NCBI GenBank assembly: GCA_963995505.1
Contig: OZ023181.1
Location: forward strand, 11,032,221-11,096,220
Source: Hypericum androsaemum
Lineage: Eukaryota; Streptophyta; Magnoliopsida; Malpighiales; Hypericaceae
Direction of reading: 5' to 3'
Length of the DNA: 64,000 nucleotides
Below, piece after piece: positions 11,483 through 22,105 of the stretch; the first letter of the stretch is position 1, and every line of letters starts with the position of its first letter. A model generated the notes under the pieces. That model was not told the DNA's origin and made no database searches. It saw only the letters and a list, made by a program, of their open reading frames with translations. A program made the position numbers and the translations under genes.

Positions 11483-14400
11483 GCAAAAAAAGGCAAGATA
11501 AGGTAAGAAAGGGCAAAAAAGGGGAAGAAAAAGGCCAGATAAGGAAAGAAAAGGCATGTTAAGGCAAGAAAAGGCAAGAAAAAGCAAGATAAGGCAAGAA
11601 AAGGCAACGAAAAGGAAAGATGAGGAAAGAAAAGGCATGATAAGGCAACAAAAGGCAAGAAAAGGCAAGAAAGAGGAAGGAAAAGGCAAGAAAAGGTAAG
11701 GGAAAGTTAAGATAATGAAAGAAAAGGCATGACACTGCAAGTAAAGGCAAGGAAAAGGCGAGACAATGAAAGAAAAGGCAAGAAAAGGCAAGGTAAGGCA
11801 AGGAAAAGGAGAGATAAGGAAAGTAAAGGCAAGATAAGGCAAGAAAAGGAAAGAAAAGGCAAGAAATTGCAAGATAAGGAAAGAAAAAGCTAGGAAAGGG
11901 TAAGATAAGGAAAGAAAAGGTAAGATAAAGCAAGAAAAGGGAAGAAAAGGTAAGATAAAGCAAGAAAAGGGAAGAAAATGTAAAAAATGATAAGAAAAGA
12001 CAAGAAAAGGTTGGAAAAGGCAAGGAAAAGGCAAGAAAAGGCAAGGAAAAGGCAAGGAAAGGCAAGATAAGGAAAGATAAGGCAAGATAAGGAAAGAAAG
12101 GTAAGAAATGGCAAGGAAAAGGCAAGATAAGGAAAGAAAAGGTAAGGAAGGGCGAAGAAAAGGCAAGAAAAGGTAAGAAAAGACTAGAAAAGGTGAGAAA
12201 AGGCAAGAAAAGGTAAGAAAAGGCAAAGAAAAGGCAAGAAAAAGTAAGGAAAAGATAAGAAAAGGTGGGAAAAGGTAATAAAAGGCACAAAAAGGCAAAT
12301 AGAAGCAAATAAGGCAAGAAAATTCAAGGAAAATGAAAGATAAGGTAAGAAAAGTGGAGGAAAGGGAAGGAAAAGGCAAGCTAAGGAAACAAAAGGCAAG
12401 ATAAGGCAAGAAAAGTTAAGGAAAAGGCAAGATAAGGTAAGGAAATGACTAGAAAAGGCAAGAAAAGACAATAAAAGGCAAGATAAGGCAAGAAAAGGCA
12501 AGGAAAAGGTAAGAAAAGGCAAGATAAGGCAAAAAAAGGCTTGATAAGGCAAGAAAAGACAAGAAAAGGAAAGAAAAAGACAAGAAAAGGCAAGAAAAGG
12601 AAAAAAATGCAAGAAAAGGCAATAAAAAGTAAGAAAAGGCAACAAATGGCAAGGAAAAGGCAAGAAAATGCAAGAAAAGGCAAGGAAAAGGTAAGATAAG
12701 GCAAGAAATGCGAAAAAAAGGCAAGATAAGGAAAGAAAAGGCATGATAAGGCAAGAAAAGGCAAGAAAAGGCATGAAAAGGTAATAAAAAGGCAAGAAAA
12801 TGCAAGAAAAGGAAAAAAAAGGCAAGAAAAGGCAAGAAAAGGAAAAAAAAGGCATGAAAAGGCAATAAAAGGCAAGGAAAAGGCAAGATAAGGCTAGAAA
12901 AGGCAAGGAAAAGGTAAGATAAGGCAAGAAAGGCAAAGAAAAGGCAAGGAAAAGGTACGATAAGGAAACAAAAGGCAAGATAAGGTAAGAAAAGGTAAGA
13001 AAAGGCAAGAAAGGGGAAGGAAAATGAGAGATAAGGCAAGATAAGGTAAGAAAAAGCAAGAAAAGGTAAGAAAAGGCAAGGAAAAGACAAGATAAGGAAA
13101 GAAAAGGCATGATAAGCCATGAAAAGGTAAGCAAAAGGCAAGATAAGGAAAGAAAATGTAAGATAAGGTAAAAAAGGCAAGGTAAGGCAAGATAATTCAA
13201 GGAAAAGGAAAGTAAGGCAAGATAAGGCAAGAAAAGGCAAGAAAGGGGAAGGAAAAGGAAAAATAAGGAAAGTAACAGCATGTTAAGGCAAGAAAAGGTA
13301 AGATAAAGTAAGAAAAAGCAAGATAAGGCAATAAAAGGCAAGGAAAAGGAAAGATAAGGAAAGAAAAAGCATGATAAGGCATCAAAAGGCAAGTAAAGGC
13401 AAGAAAGGGGAAGGAAATGGCAAGAAAAAGCAAGAAAGGGGAAGGAAAAGGCAAGAAAAGGCAAGAAAAGGCAAGGGAAAGGCAAGATAAGGAAACAAAA
13501 GGCAAGAAATTGTAATATAAGGAAAGGAAAGGCAAGAAATTGCAAGGTAAGGAAAGAAAAGGCAAGAAAAAGCAAGAAAAGGGAAGAAAAGGTAAAAAAA
13601 GACAAGAAAAGATAAGAAAAGGCAGGAAAAGGCAAGATAAGGAAAGATAAGGCAAAATAAGGAAAGATAAGGCAAGATAAGGAAAGAAAAGGCAAGAAAT
13701 GGCAAGGAAAAGACAAGATAAGGAATGAAAAGGCAAGAAAATGCAAGAAAAGACAAGAAAAGGCGAGAAAAGGCAAGAAAAGGTAAGAAAAGGCAAAGAA
13801 AAGGCAAGGAAAAGACAAGAAAAGGTGGGAAAAGGCAATAAAAGGTACGAAAAGGCAAATTAAAGCAAGATAAGGCAAGAAAATTCTAGGAAAATGAAAG
13901 ATGGGGTAAGAAAAGGGAAGAAAAGGGATGGAAAAGGCAAGATAAGGACACAAAAGGCAACATAAGGCAAGAAAAGGTAAGGAAAAGGCAAGAAAAGGCA
14001 AGGTAATGAGAAGAAAAGGCAAGGAAAAGGTAAGAAAAGGCATGAAAAGGCAAAATAATGCAAGAAAAGGTATGATAAGGCAAGAAAAGGCTAGAAAAGG
14101 CATGAAAAGGCAAAAAAAAGCAAGAAAAGGCAAGAAAAGGAAAAAAAATGCAAGAAAAGGCAATAAAAAGCAAGAAAAGGCAAGAAAAGGCAAGGAAAGG
14201 GCAAGAAAAAGCATGATAAGGCAAGATAAGGGAAGAAAAGGCAAGGAAAAGGTAAGATAAGGAAAGAAAGGCAAAGAAAAGGCAAGATAAGGAAACAAAA
14301 GGCAAGATAAGGCAAGAAAAGGTCAGAAAAGGCAAGAAAGGGGAAGAAAAATGAGAGATAAGGCAAGATAAGGTAAGAAAAAGCAAGATAAGCTAAGAAA

Positions 14401-17400
14401 AAGCAAGATAAGGCAAGAAAAGGCAAGGAAAAGGCAAGATAAGGAAAGAAAAGGCATGATAAGCCATGAAACAGCAAGGAAAATGCAAGATAAGGAAAGA
14501 AAAGGTAAGATAAGGTAAGAAAAGGCAAGGTAAGGCAAGACAAGTCAAAAAAAGGCCAGAAAAGGCAAGGAAAAGACAATAAAAAGCCAGAAAAGAAAAT
14601 AAAAGGCACGAAAAGGAAAGTTTAGGCGAGAAAATTCAAGGAAAAGAAAAGATAAGGCAAGATAAGGCAAGAAAAGGCAAGAAAGGGGAAGGAAAAGGTA
14701 ATATAAGGAAAGAAAAGGCATGTTAAGGCAAGAAAAGGCAAGAAAAAGCAAGCTAAGGCAAGAAAAGGCAAGGAAAAGGAAAGATAAGGAAAGAAAAGGC
14801 ATGATAAGGCAACAAAAGGCAAGAAAATGCAAGAAAGGGGAAGGATAAGGCAAGAAAAGACAAGAAAAGGGAAGGATAAGGCAAGAAAAGGTAAGAAAAG
14901 ACAAGGGAAAGGCAAGATAAGGAAAGAAAAGGCATGATAATGCAAAAAAAGGCAAGGAAAAGGCAAGACAAGGAAAGAAAAGGCAAGGTAAGGCAGGACA
15001 AGTCAAAAAAAGGCACAAAAATTAAAGATAAGGAAAGAAAAGGCAAGCAAAGGCAAGAAATATAAGGCAAGGGAAAAGCAAAGATAAGGCAATATAAGGC
15101 AAGGGAAAAGGAAAGATAAGGCAGGAAAAGGCAAGATAAGGCAAGGAAAAGGAAAGACAAGAAAAGGCAAGGAAAAGGCAAGAAAAGGCAAGGGAAATGC
15201 TGGAAACGGATTAGAAAAGTCAAGGAGAAGGCAAGATAAGATAAGATACGGCCAGAGAAAGCAAGATAAGTCAAGAAAAGGCAAGAAAAGGCAAGATAAG
15301 GCAATGAAAAGGCTAGATAAAGGAATATATGGCAAAAAAGGCAAGATAAGGCAAGAAAAGGTAAGGAATTGGCAAGATAGGAAAACAATAGTCATGATAT
15401 GGCAAGAAAAGGCAAGGAAAGGGCAAGATTAGGAAAGAAAAGGAAAGATAACATAAGAAAAGGCAAGAAAGGCAAGAACAAGTTAAAATATGGAAAGAAA
15501 AGGCAAGATAAGGCAAGATAAGGCAAAAAAGGATAAAAAAAAGGCAAGAAAAGATAAGGAAAAGATAAGATAAGGAAAGATGAGGCAAGATAAGGCAAGA
15601 TAAGGAAAGATAAGGAAAGAAAAGGCAAGATAAGGAAAAATAAAGTAAGCAAAGGCAAGATAAGGCAAGAAAAGGAAAGGAAAAGGCAAGATAAGGAAAC
15701 TAACAGTAAGAAATGGAAAGAAAAGGCAAGATAAGGTAAGAAAAGATAATAAAAGGTAAGATAAGGAAAGAAAAGGCAATAAAAGGAAAGTTAAGGGAAA
15801 AAAGACAATAAAATGCAAGATACAACAAGAAAGGGAAATAAAAGGGATAAAAAGGCAAGATAAGGGAAGAAAAGCTAAGAAAAGGAAAGAAAAGGCAAGG
15901 AAAAGGCAAGAAAAGGAAAGAAAAGGGAAGAAAAGGCAAGATTAGGCGAGAAAAGGCAATGAAAAGGCTAGAAAGGCAAGAAAAAGGTAAGATAAGGAAA
16001 TAAAAGGCACGAAAAGGCAAGGAAAGGCAAGGAAAGGCAAGAAAGGGCAAGAAAAAGGTAAGATAAGGAAATAAATGGCACGAAAAGGCAAGAAAAGGCA
16101 AGAAAGGGCAAGAAAATGGCATAAAAGGACAGAAAAGGCAAGGAAAAGGCAAGATAAGGAAAGAAAAGGCAAGATGAGTCAAGAAAAGGCCAGAAAAGAC
16201 AAGAAAATGCAAGATAAGGAAAGGAAAAGGCAAGATAAGGCAAGAAAATGCAATAAAAGTCTAGTAAAAGGCAAGGAAAGGGTAAGAAAGGGCAAGGAAA
16301 AGGAAGCAAAAGATAATAAAAGGCAAGAAGTGGCAAGACAAGGCAAGATAAAGAAAAAAAAGGTAAGAATAGGCAAGGAAAAGGCAAGAAAAGGAAAGAT
16401 AAGGCAAGATACGGCAAGAAAAGGAAATAAAATGCAAGATAGGGAAAGATAAGGCAAGATAAGGTAAGAAAAGAAAAGAAAAGGCATGATAAGCCAAGAA
16501 AAGGCAAGAAAAGGCAAGAAAAAGCAAGAAAAGGCAAGGAAAAGGCCAGATAAGGAAAGAAAAGGAATGATAAGGCAAGAAAAGAAAAGAAAAAGGCAAG
16601 ATAAGGAAAGAAAAGGCAAGATAAGGCAAGAAAAGGCAAGGTAAGGAAAGATAAGTAAAAAAAAGGCAGGAAAATGCAATATTAGGAAAGAAAATGAAAG
16701 CAAAGGCAAGAAATGGCAAGGGAAAGGCAAGATAAGGCAAGGAAAAGGAAAGATAAGCCAAGGAAATGGAAAGATAAGGCAAGGGAAAGGCAAGGAAAAG
16801 GAAAGATAAGACAAGGAAAGGAAATAAAAGACAATAAAAGGCAAGGAAAAGATAAGATAAGGCAAGGAAAATGTAGTTAAAGGTAAGAAAAGGCAAGGAA
16901 AAGGCAAGATAAGGAAAGAAAAGGCAAGAAAAGATAAGATAAGGCAAGAAAAGGCAAGGAAAAGGTAAGAACATGCAAGATAAGGCAAGAAAAGGCAAGA
17001 AAAGTCAAGAAAAGGCAAGAATATACAAGAAAAGGCAAGAAAAGGCAAGGAAAAGGCAAGATAAAGGAAGATAAGACAAGAAATGGCAAGAAAAGGCAAG
17101 AAAAGGTAAGGACATGGCAAGATAGGGAAAGAATACTTATCATAAGGCAAGGAAAGGGCAAGATTAGGAAAGAAAAGGAAAGATAATGCAAGAAAAGGCA
17201 AGAAACGCAAGAAAAAGTTAAGATAAGGAAAGAAAAGGCAAGATAACACAAGATAAAGCAAGAAAAGGCCAAAAAAGACAAGAAAAAGAAAGAAAAGACA
17301 AGGAAAAGGCAAGATAAGGCAAGAAAAGCCAAGAAACAGAAAGAAAAGTTAAGGAAAGGCATGGAAAAGGCAAGATAAGGCAAAATAAGGTAAGAAAAGG

Positions 17401-17819
17401 CAAGTAAAGGCAAGGAAAAGGCAAGAAAAGGAAACTAAAGGCAGGAAAAGTCAAGATAAAGCAAGAAAAGACAATAAAAGGCAAGATAAGGAAACAATAG
17501 GCAATAAAAGTAAAGTTAAGCAAAAAAAGGCAATAAAAGGAAAGGTAAGGCAAGATGAGGAAATAAAAGGGATAAAAAGGAAAGATAAGGGAAGAAAAGC
17601 CAAGAAAAGGAAACAAAAGGCAAGGAAAAGGCAAGAAAAGGCAAGATAAGGCAAGTTTAGGAAAGATTAGGTAAGAAAAGGCAATGAAATGGCAAGAAAG
17701 GCAAGGAAAAGGCAAGGAAAATGCAAGATAAGGAAAGAAAAGGATAGACAATGCAATAAAGGGCAAGGAAAGGGAATAAAAGGTAAGAAATGGCAAGAAA
17801 AAGGCAAGATAAGGAAAGA

Positions 17820-19225
17820 AAAGGCAAGTTGAGGCAAGAAAAGGCAAGATCAGGAAAGAAAAGGTAAGAAATGGTAAGAAATGGTAAGGAAAAAGATAGA
17901 TAAGGAAAGAAAAGGCAAAATAAGGTAAGAAAAGGCCAGAAAAGATAAGAAAAGACAAGAAAAGGAAAGGAAAAAACAAGATAAGGAAAGAAAAGGCAAG
18001 ATTAGACAAGAAAAGGCAAGAAAAGGCAAGGAAAAGGCAAGGAAAAGGAAAGAAAAGGAAGGATAAGCAAAGAAAAGGCAAGAAAATGCCAGTAAAAGGC
18101 TAGGAAAGGACAAGAAAAGGCAAGTTGAGGTAAGAAAAGGCAAGATCAGGAAAGAAAAGGTAAGAAATGGTAAGAAATGGTAAGGAAAAAGATAGAGAAG
18201 GAAAGAAAAGGAAAAATAAGGCAAGAAAAGGGCAGAAAAGATAAGAAAAGACAAGAAAAGGAAAGGAAAAGACAAGATAAGGAAAGAAAAGGCAAGATTA
18301 GACAAGAAAAGGCAAGAAAAGGCAAGGAAAAGGCAAGGAAAAGGAAGGATAAGGAAAGAAAATACCAGTAAAAGGCAAGGAAAGGACAAGAAAAGGCAAG
18401 TTACGGCAAGAAAAGGCAAGATCAGGAAAGAAAAGGTAAGAAATGGTAAGGAAAAAGATAGATAAGGAAAGAAAAGGCAAAATAAGGCAAGAAAAGGGCA
18501 GAAAAGATAAGAAAAGACAAGAAAAGGAAAGGAAAAGGCAAGATAAGGAAAGAAAAGGCAAGATTAGACAAGAAAAGGCAAGAAAAGGCAAGGAAAAGGC
18601 AAGGAAAAGGAAGGATAAGGAAAGAAAAGGAAAGAAAATACCAGTAAAAGGCAAGGAAAGGACAAGAAAAGGCAAGTTACGGCAAGAAAAGGCAAGATCA
18701 GGAAAGAAAAGGTAAGAAATGGTAAGGAAAAAGATAGATAAGGAAAGAAAAGGCAAAATAAGGCAAGAAAAGGCCAGAAAAGATAAGAAAAGACAAGAAA
18801 AGGAAAGGAAAAGACAAGATAAGGAAAGAAAAGGCAAGATTAGACAAGAAAAGGCAAGAAAAGGCAAGGAAAAGGCAAGGAAAAGGAAGGATAAGGAAAG
18901 AAAAGGAAAGAAAATACCAGTAAAAGGCAGGGAAAGGACAAGAAAAGGCAAGTTACGGCAAGAAAAGGCAAGATCAGGAAAGAAAAGGTAAGAAATGGTA
19001 AGGAAAAAGATAGATAAGGAAAGAAAAGGCAAAATAAGGCAAGAAAAGGCCAGAAAAGATAAGAAAAGACAAGAAAAGGAAAGGAAAAGACAAGATAAGG
19101 AAAGAAAAGGCAAGATTAGACAAGAAAAGGCAAGAAAAGGCAAGGAAAAGGAAAGAAAAGGAAGGATAAGGAAAGAAAAGGCAAGAAAATGCCAGTAAAA
19201 GGCAAGGAAAGGACAAGAAAAGGCA
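17820..19225 (+). repeat. Nested tandem repeat of about 276 bp, five copies
   Basis: Five head-to-tail copies start with ATGGTAAGGAAAAAGATAG at 17,881, 18,177, 18,443, 18,719 and 18,995, giving spacings of 296, 266, 276 and 276 bp. Each copy carries the same ordered variants: GGCCAGAAAAGATAAG or GGGCAG, then CAAGATTAGAC, GGAAGGATAAGG, ACCAGTAAAAGG or GCCAGTAAAAGG, a GGCAAGTTACGG or GGCAAGTTGAGG unit, and CAAGATCAGG. The three later copies are nearly identical, so the amplification looks young. It is the cleanest higher-order tandem in the window. Confidence 0.93.
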
Positions 19226-19942
19226 AGGAAAGGGCAAGAAAAGGTAAGAAAAGACAATAAAAGGCAAGAAGAGGCAAGATAAGGCAAGATAAAGCAAGAA
19301 AAGGTAAGAACAGGGAAGAAAAGGCAAGGAAAAGGCAAGATAAGGAAAGATAAGGTAAGAAAAGGAAAGATAAGGCAAGAAAAGGCAAGAAAAGGAAAGA
19401 AAAGGCAAGAAAACACAAGGAAAAGGTAAGAAAAGGCATGGAAAAGATAAGAAAAGTCCAAAAAAGACAATAAGGCACGAAAAGGTAAGTTAAGGCAAGA
19501 TAAGGCAAGAAAATTCAAGGGAAAGGAAATATAAGGCAAGAAAAGGCAAGAAAAGGGAAGAAAAGATAAGAAAAGGCAAGGAATTGTAAGATAAGGAAAG
19601 AAAAGGCAAGAAATTGCAAGATAAGGAAAGACAAAGCAAGAAAATTCAAGGAAAATGCAAGATAAGGAAAGAAAAGGCAAGATAAGGCAAGAAAATACAA
19701 GAAAAGGTATGAAAAGACAAGAAAAGGCAAGAAAAGGCGAGGAAAGGCAAGAAAAGCCTAGAAAAGGCAAGGAAAGGCAAGGAAAGGCAAGAAAAGGCAA
19801 GAAAAGAAAGGTAAAGGCAAGATAAGGAAAGAAAAATTAAGAAATGGCAAGGAAAAGGCAAGAAAAGCAAGGAAAATGCAAGATAAGGCAAGATAAGGAA
19901 TGAAAAATTAAGAAAAGGCAAGGAAAAGGCAAGATAAGGAAA

Positions 19943-19947
19943 GAAAA
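19943..19947 (+). repeat. Target-site duplication GAAAA, left copy
   Basis: GAAAA lies directly before the LTR start TGTGATACCC and is repeated directly after the LTR end at 22,101-22,105. Five bases is the usual duplication length for plant LTR retrotransposons. Because GAAAA is very common in the array, chance agreement is possible. Confidence 0.7.
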
Positions 19948-20403
19948 TGTGATACCCTCACCCTTCTACCAAATTTGTTACAAAAAAATAAGGTTAGTTT
20001 TGGAAGGGTTTAGGCTTAGTCCATCATCGTTTGGTAAAATAGGCGTAGCTTCCTCATCCGGACTCCAAATTAGGTGATTCCAATTTTTTGGATTTATAAC
20101 ACCTAGATCTATAACTTTTTTATTTGATTTTTTTGATTTATGAAATAATCTGGCCGTAACAGAGCAATAAATTAAGGTGCTCAAAAATTGGTCTAATTTT
20201 GTCGGTATTGGAAAGTTATGTAAAAATAATTTGTTATGTGACTTTATCTGAATAAGGCTCATTTTAGGGTCTTATTAGAACATATTAAGAAGTTTAGAAA
20301 TGATTTTGAACGGCTGGAAAAGTCTAGGATAAAAAGAGAAATTCTTTTGCAAGTTGGCTAGGTGGCAAATGAAAAGTAGGATGACTAAGCTACTTAGCAT
20401 GCA

Positions 20404-20410
20404 TATAAAA
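20404..20410 (+). promoter_or_regulatory. TATA box of the LTR promoter
   Basis: TATAAAA follows GCATGCA about 456 bp into the LTR, which fits a U3 promoter with transcription starting some 25-35 bp downstream. A purine-rich leader (about 20,460-20,540) follows. No experimental start site can be read from sequence, and the position of the R/U5 border is unknown. Confidence 0.55.
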
Positions 20411-20673
20411 GGGAAAATATTTTGGATCAGGCTTTAGGCACGAAACACTTGAACATTATAAGAGAAAATAGAGGAGGAAGGACTAGGAGAAAGGGAGAAA
20501 ACGAAGGGAAAAGAAGACAAAAGAAAAGGGGCCAGATTTCAACAACTTGGGAGAATAGGAAAGTAGATTCGTAGGATTTTGCTTAATTTGAGTAGAAATC
20601 ATTTTACACCTTGAAGAAGCTAGTAGGTAAAGATTAGAACAGATTAATATAGACCTAGATGAAGGAAGTGAAG

Positions 20674-21650
20674 GTAAGTTTTTGCTAGGCTTCGTATGTA
20701 TAGAAGTCGGTAGGGAAATTGATCATCGGGGGTGTAGTTTTGTGATTTTTAGCATAGGTTTTGGGGCTGCCTTGTGTAAATCCAAATCTAAGAAATGAAC
20801 TAAGGCATTTTTATGTTACTTAGGATCTAATTACATGCTTAAGAGGCTGGTAATGATAGTGGTTTATGTTCTTTTGACTAGTTAATCGACAGTTTGAATC
20901 CGAGTGCCACGAATTGTAAAACAAAGCACACAGCTTCTCTTTGAATGGTTTGAGCAACCATTGTCTAGTAAGTAGATATTCTTTGTAACATGTGTTTAGT
21001 TAACTAGACGTGGGTGATATGTATAATTTGGTGTACTTTTGATTGGTTTAAAGTATGGTTATATGATTAGTTTTTGTCAATATGAGATTTGATGATGTCT
21101 GTGGATTGTTTGTCTATTTGGGGCTATTTTGCCCAATTCGTGATATGGGACTCTTTTGGTATGAATTTGGATATGTGGTCAATATATTTTGGTCAATATG
21201 CATTATGTGTGTTTGGAATATTGGGTATGTCATTTGTGAGATGGCGGATGATGAGGTCTACCCGTGACCAACCGGGGATGTTGGCATATGTGCACATATA
21301 CTGAGGATACAAGGGATTCTGATATAATTTGTTTGGCCGGCGGAGTTGGATTCTGATGGCATCTTTAAGATATGGTATCCTCGTGTCGGTGTGGGAGTGA
21401 CACTATCTAGACCTATCTGAAGTTCATCCAAACTGTGTTATATGTTCTGTGGAAGTCTATCTGAAATTCAGATTATGTGTGATACGTGAATTTTTTATGA
21501 CCTTATCTATGAAGTGGTTCTTTTGTTGTCTTAGTTGTGTGTTAGTGTTTGTTGGGTTTGATGGGAACGACTGGTTAGGTAAATACATGTTACTTATAAT
21601 ATTTGCTTACTAAGTGTTTCAAAATACTTATCCTTTACTTCAATCCACAG
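20674..21650 (+). other. Intron-like segment within the LTR leader
   Basis: A strong plant-like donor, AAG/GTAAGTTT, occurs at 20,674. A branch-point-like TTACTAAG (about 21,607-21,614) and a pyrimidine-rich tract ending in CCACAG/GTGAAG mark an acceptor at 21,649-21,650. The enclosed 977 bp lies downstream of the TATA box and has no long open frame. This matches a 5'-leader intron of the retrotransposon transcript. Splicing itself is inferred. Confidence 0.45.
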
Positions 21651-22100
21651 GTGAAGAGATTTGAGCCATGGTTTGCATCTGGAGAAGCTTTTCCATCCGA
21701 GTTCAGCCCGTTGTCTTTCTTTTTTGGGCTACGTTCAAAGGTCTCCAGATGGTCTTTGTCTTTGCAATCTAGGTCGCTCTATTATACATATTTATTGGTC
21801 TTTGACATATGATCTTAGATTAATGTCAATATGTGTAATGTATGTGTAAATTTATGTTTATGTTTATATTTTAAAAGGATGAGTTTGATGATATGACGTT
21901 GGAGATGTGTACTCCAATGCCTACCAGGTTTTGGACACGATAAATATATTTGTTTGAAGAAACAATGTTGTGAAAAAAATTTGACAATCCTGGTAATAAG
22001 AATGATGTTTTATGATTTGAAGCTTGCTAGGTTGTGGTTTATTATATTAAGTTTGACATGATCTAGCACCGGTCACCGAACACGAATTTGGGTCGTGATA

Positions 22101-22105
22101 GAAAA
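22101..22105 (+). repeat. Target-site duplication GAAAA, right copy
   Basis: GAAAA directly follows GGGTCGTGATA and matches 19,943-19,947. It is also the first part of an ordinary decamer, so the match is supportive but not decisive. Confidence 0.7.

Larger units (their letters stand above)
1..19942 (+). repeat. Decamer satellite array, left block A (purine strand on top)
   Basis: The whole stretch is degenerate tandem copies of AAAAGGCAAG. Frequent variants are ATAAGGCAAG, AAAAGGAAAG, AAAAGGCATG, AAAAGGTAAG and an 11-bp form with an extra G (CAAGGAAAAGG). The top strand is nearly free of T except in ATAAGG, CATG, GTAAG and rare substitutions, which gives an extreme purine skew. No other gene-like or unique segment was found in these 19.9 kb. 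Open frames exist on both strands but are translations of the repeat (minus strand rich in L, F, S, P and C; plus strand rich in K, R, G, Q and E). The block carries several nested higher-order duplications, listed separately. Satellite identity is direct observation; a heterochromatic location is inferred. Confidence 0.97.
19948..22100 (+). mobile_element. Solo LTR of a Ty3/gypsy-like retrotransposon
   Basis: This 2,153-bp block of ordinary AT-rich sequence interrupts the array. It begins TGTGATACCC and ends GGGTCGTGATA, close to the TG...CA ends of plant Ty3/gypsy LTRs (the last dinucleotide TA would be a decayed CA), and is flanked by GAAAA on both sides. A TATA box lies at 20,404-20,410. 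There is no primer-binding site, gag-pol reading frame, polypurine tract or second LTR in the block, so it is best read as a solo LTR left by recombination between the two LTRs. The long size, the CTTACTAAG plus CACAG splice-like signals and the GGGTCGTGA end resemble chromovirus (Tekay/Del) LTRs, but that lineage assignment is from memory and uncertain. Small open frames inside (for example 19,978-20,262 minus and 21,082-21,304 plus) look like chance frames. The array resumes in the same orientation on both sides, so the element inserted into pre-existing array. Confidence 0.85.

Noticed and set aside
18443..19198. Plus-strand lysine/arginine-rich frames as small basic proteins
   Set aside because: They are the purine-strand reading of the 276-bp tandem repeat; each ends at an ATAAGG-type variant.
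19978..20262. 94-codon minus-strand frame in the LTR
   Set aside because: Antisense to the U3 region, no recognisable domain, and length expected by chance in AT-rich sequence.
21082..21304. Two overlapping plus-strand frames in the LTR as a gene
   Set aside because: They lie inside the intron-like part of the LTR, overlap in different frames and show no domain.
19948..22100. Complete retrotransposon with coding region
   Set aside because: No gag, protease, reverse transcriptase or integrase frames, no primer-binding site and no second LTR.
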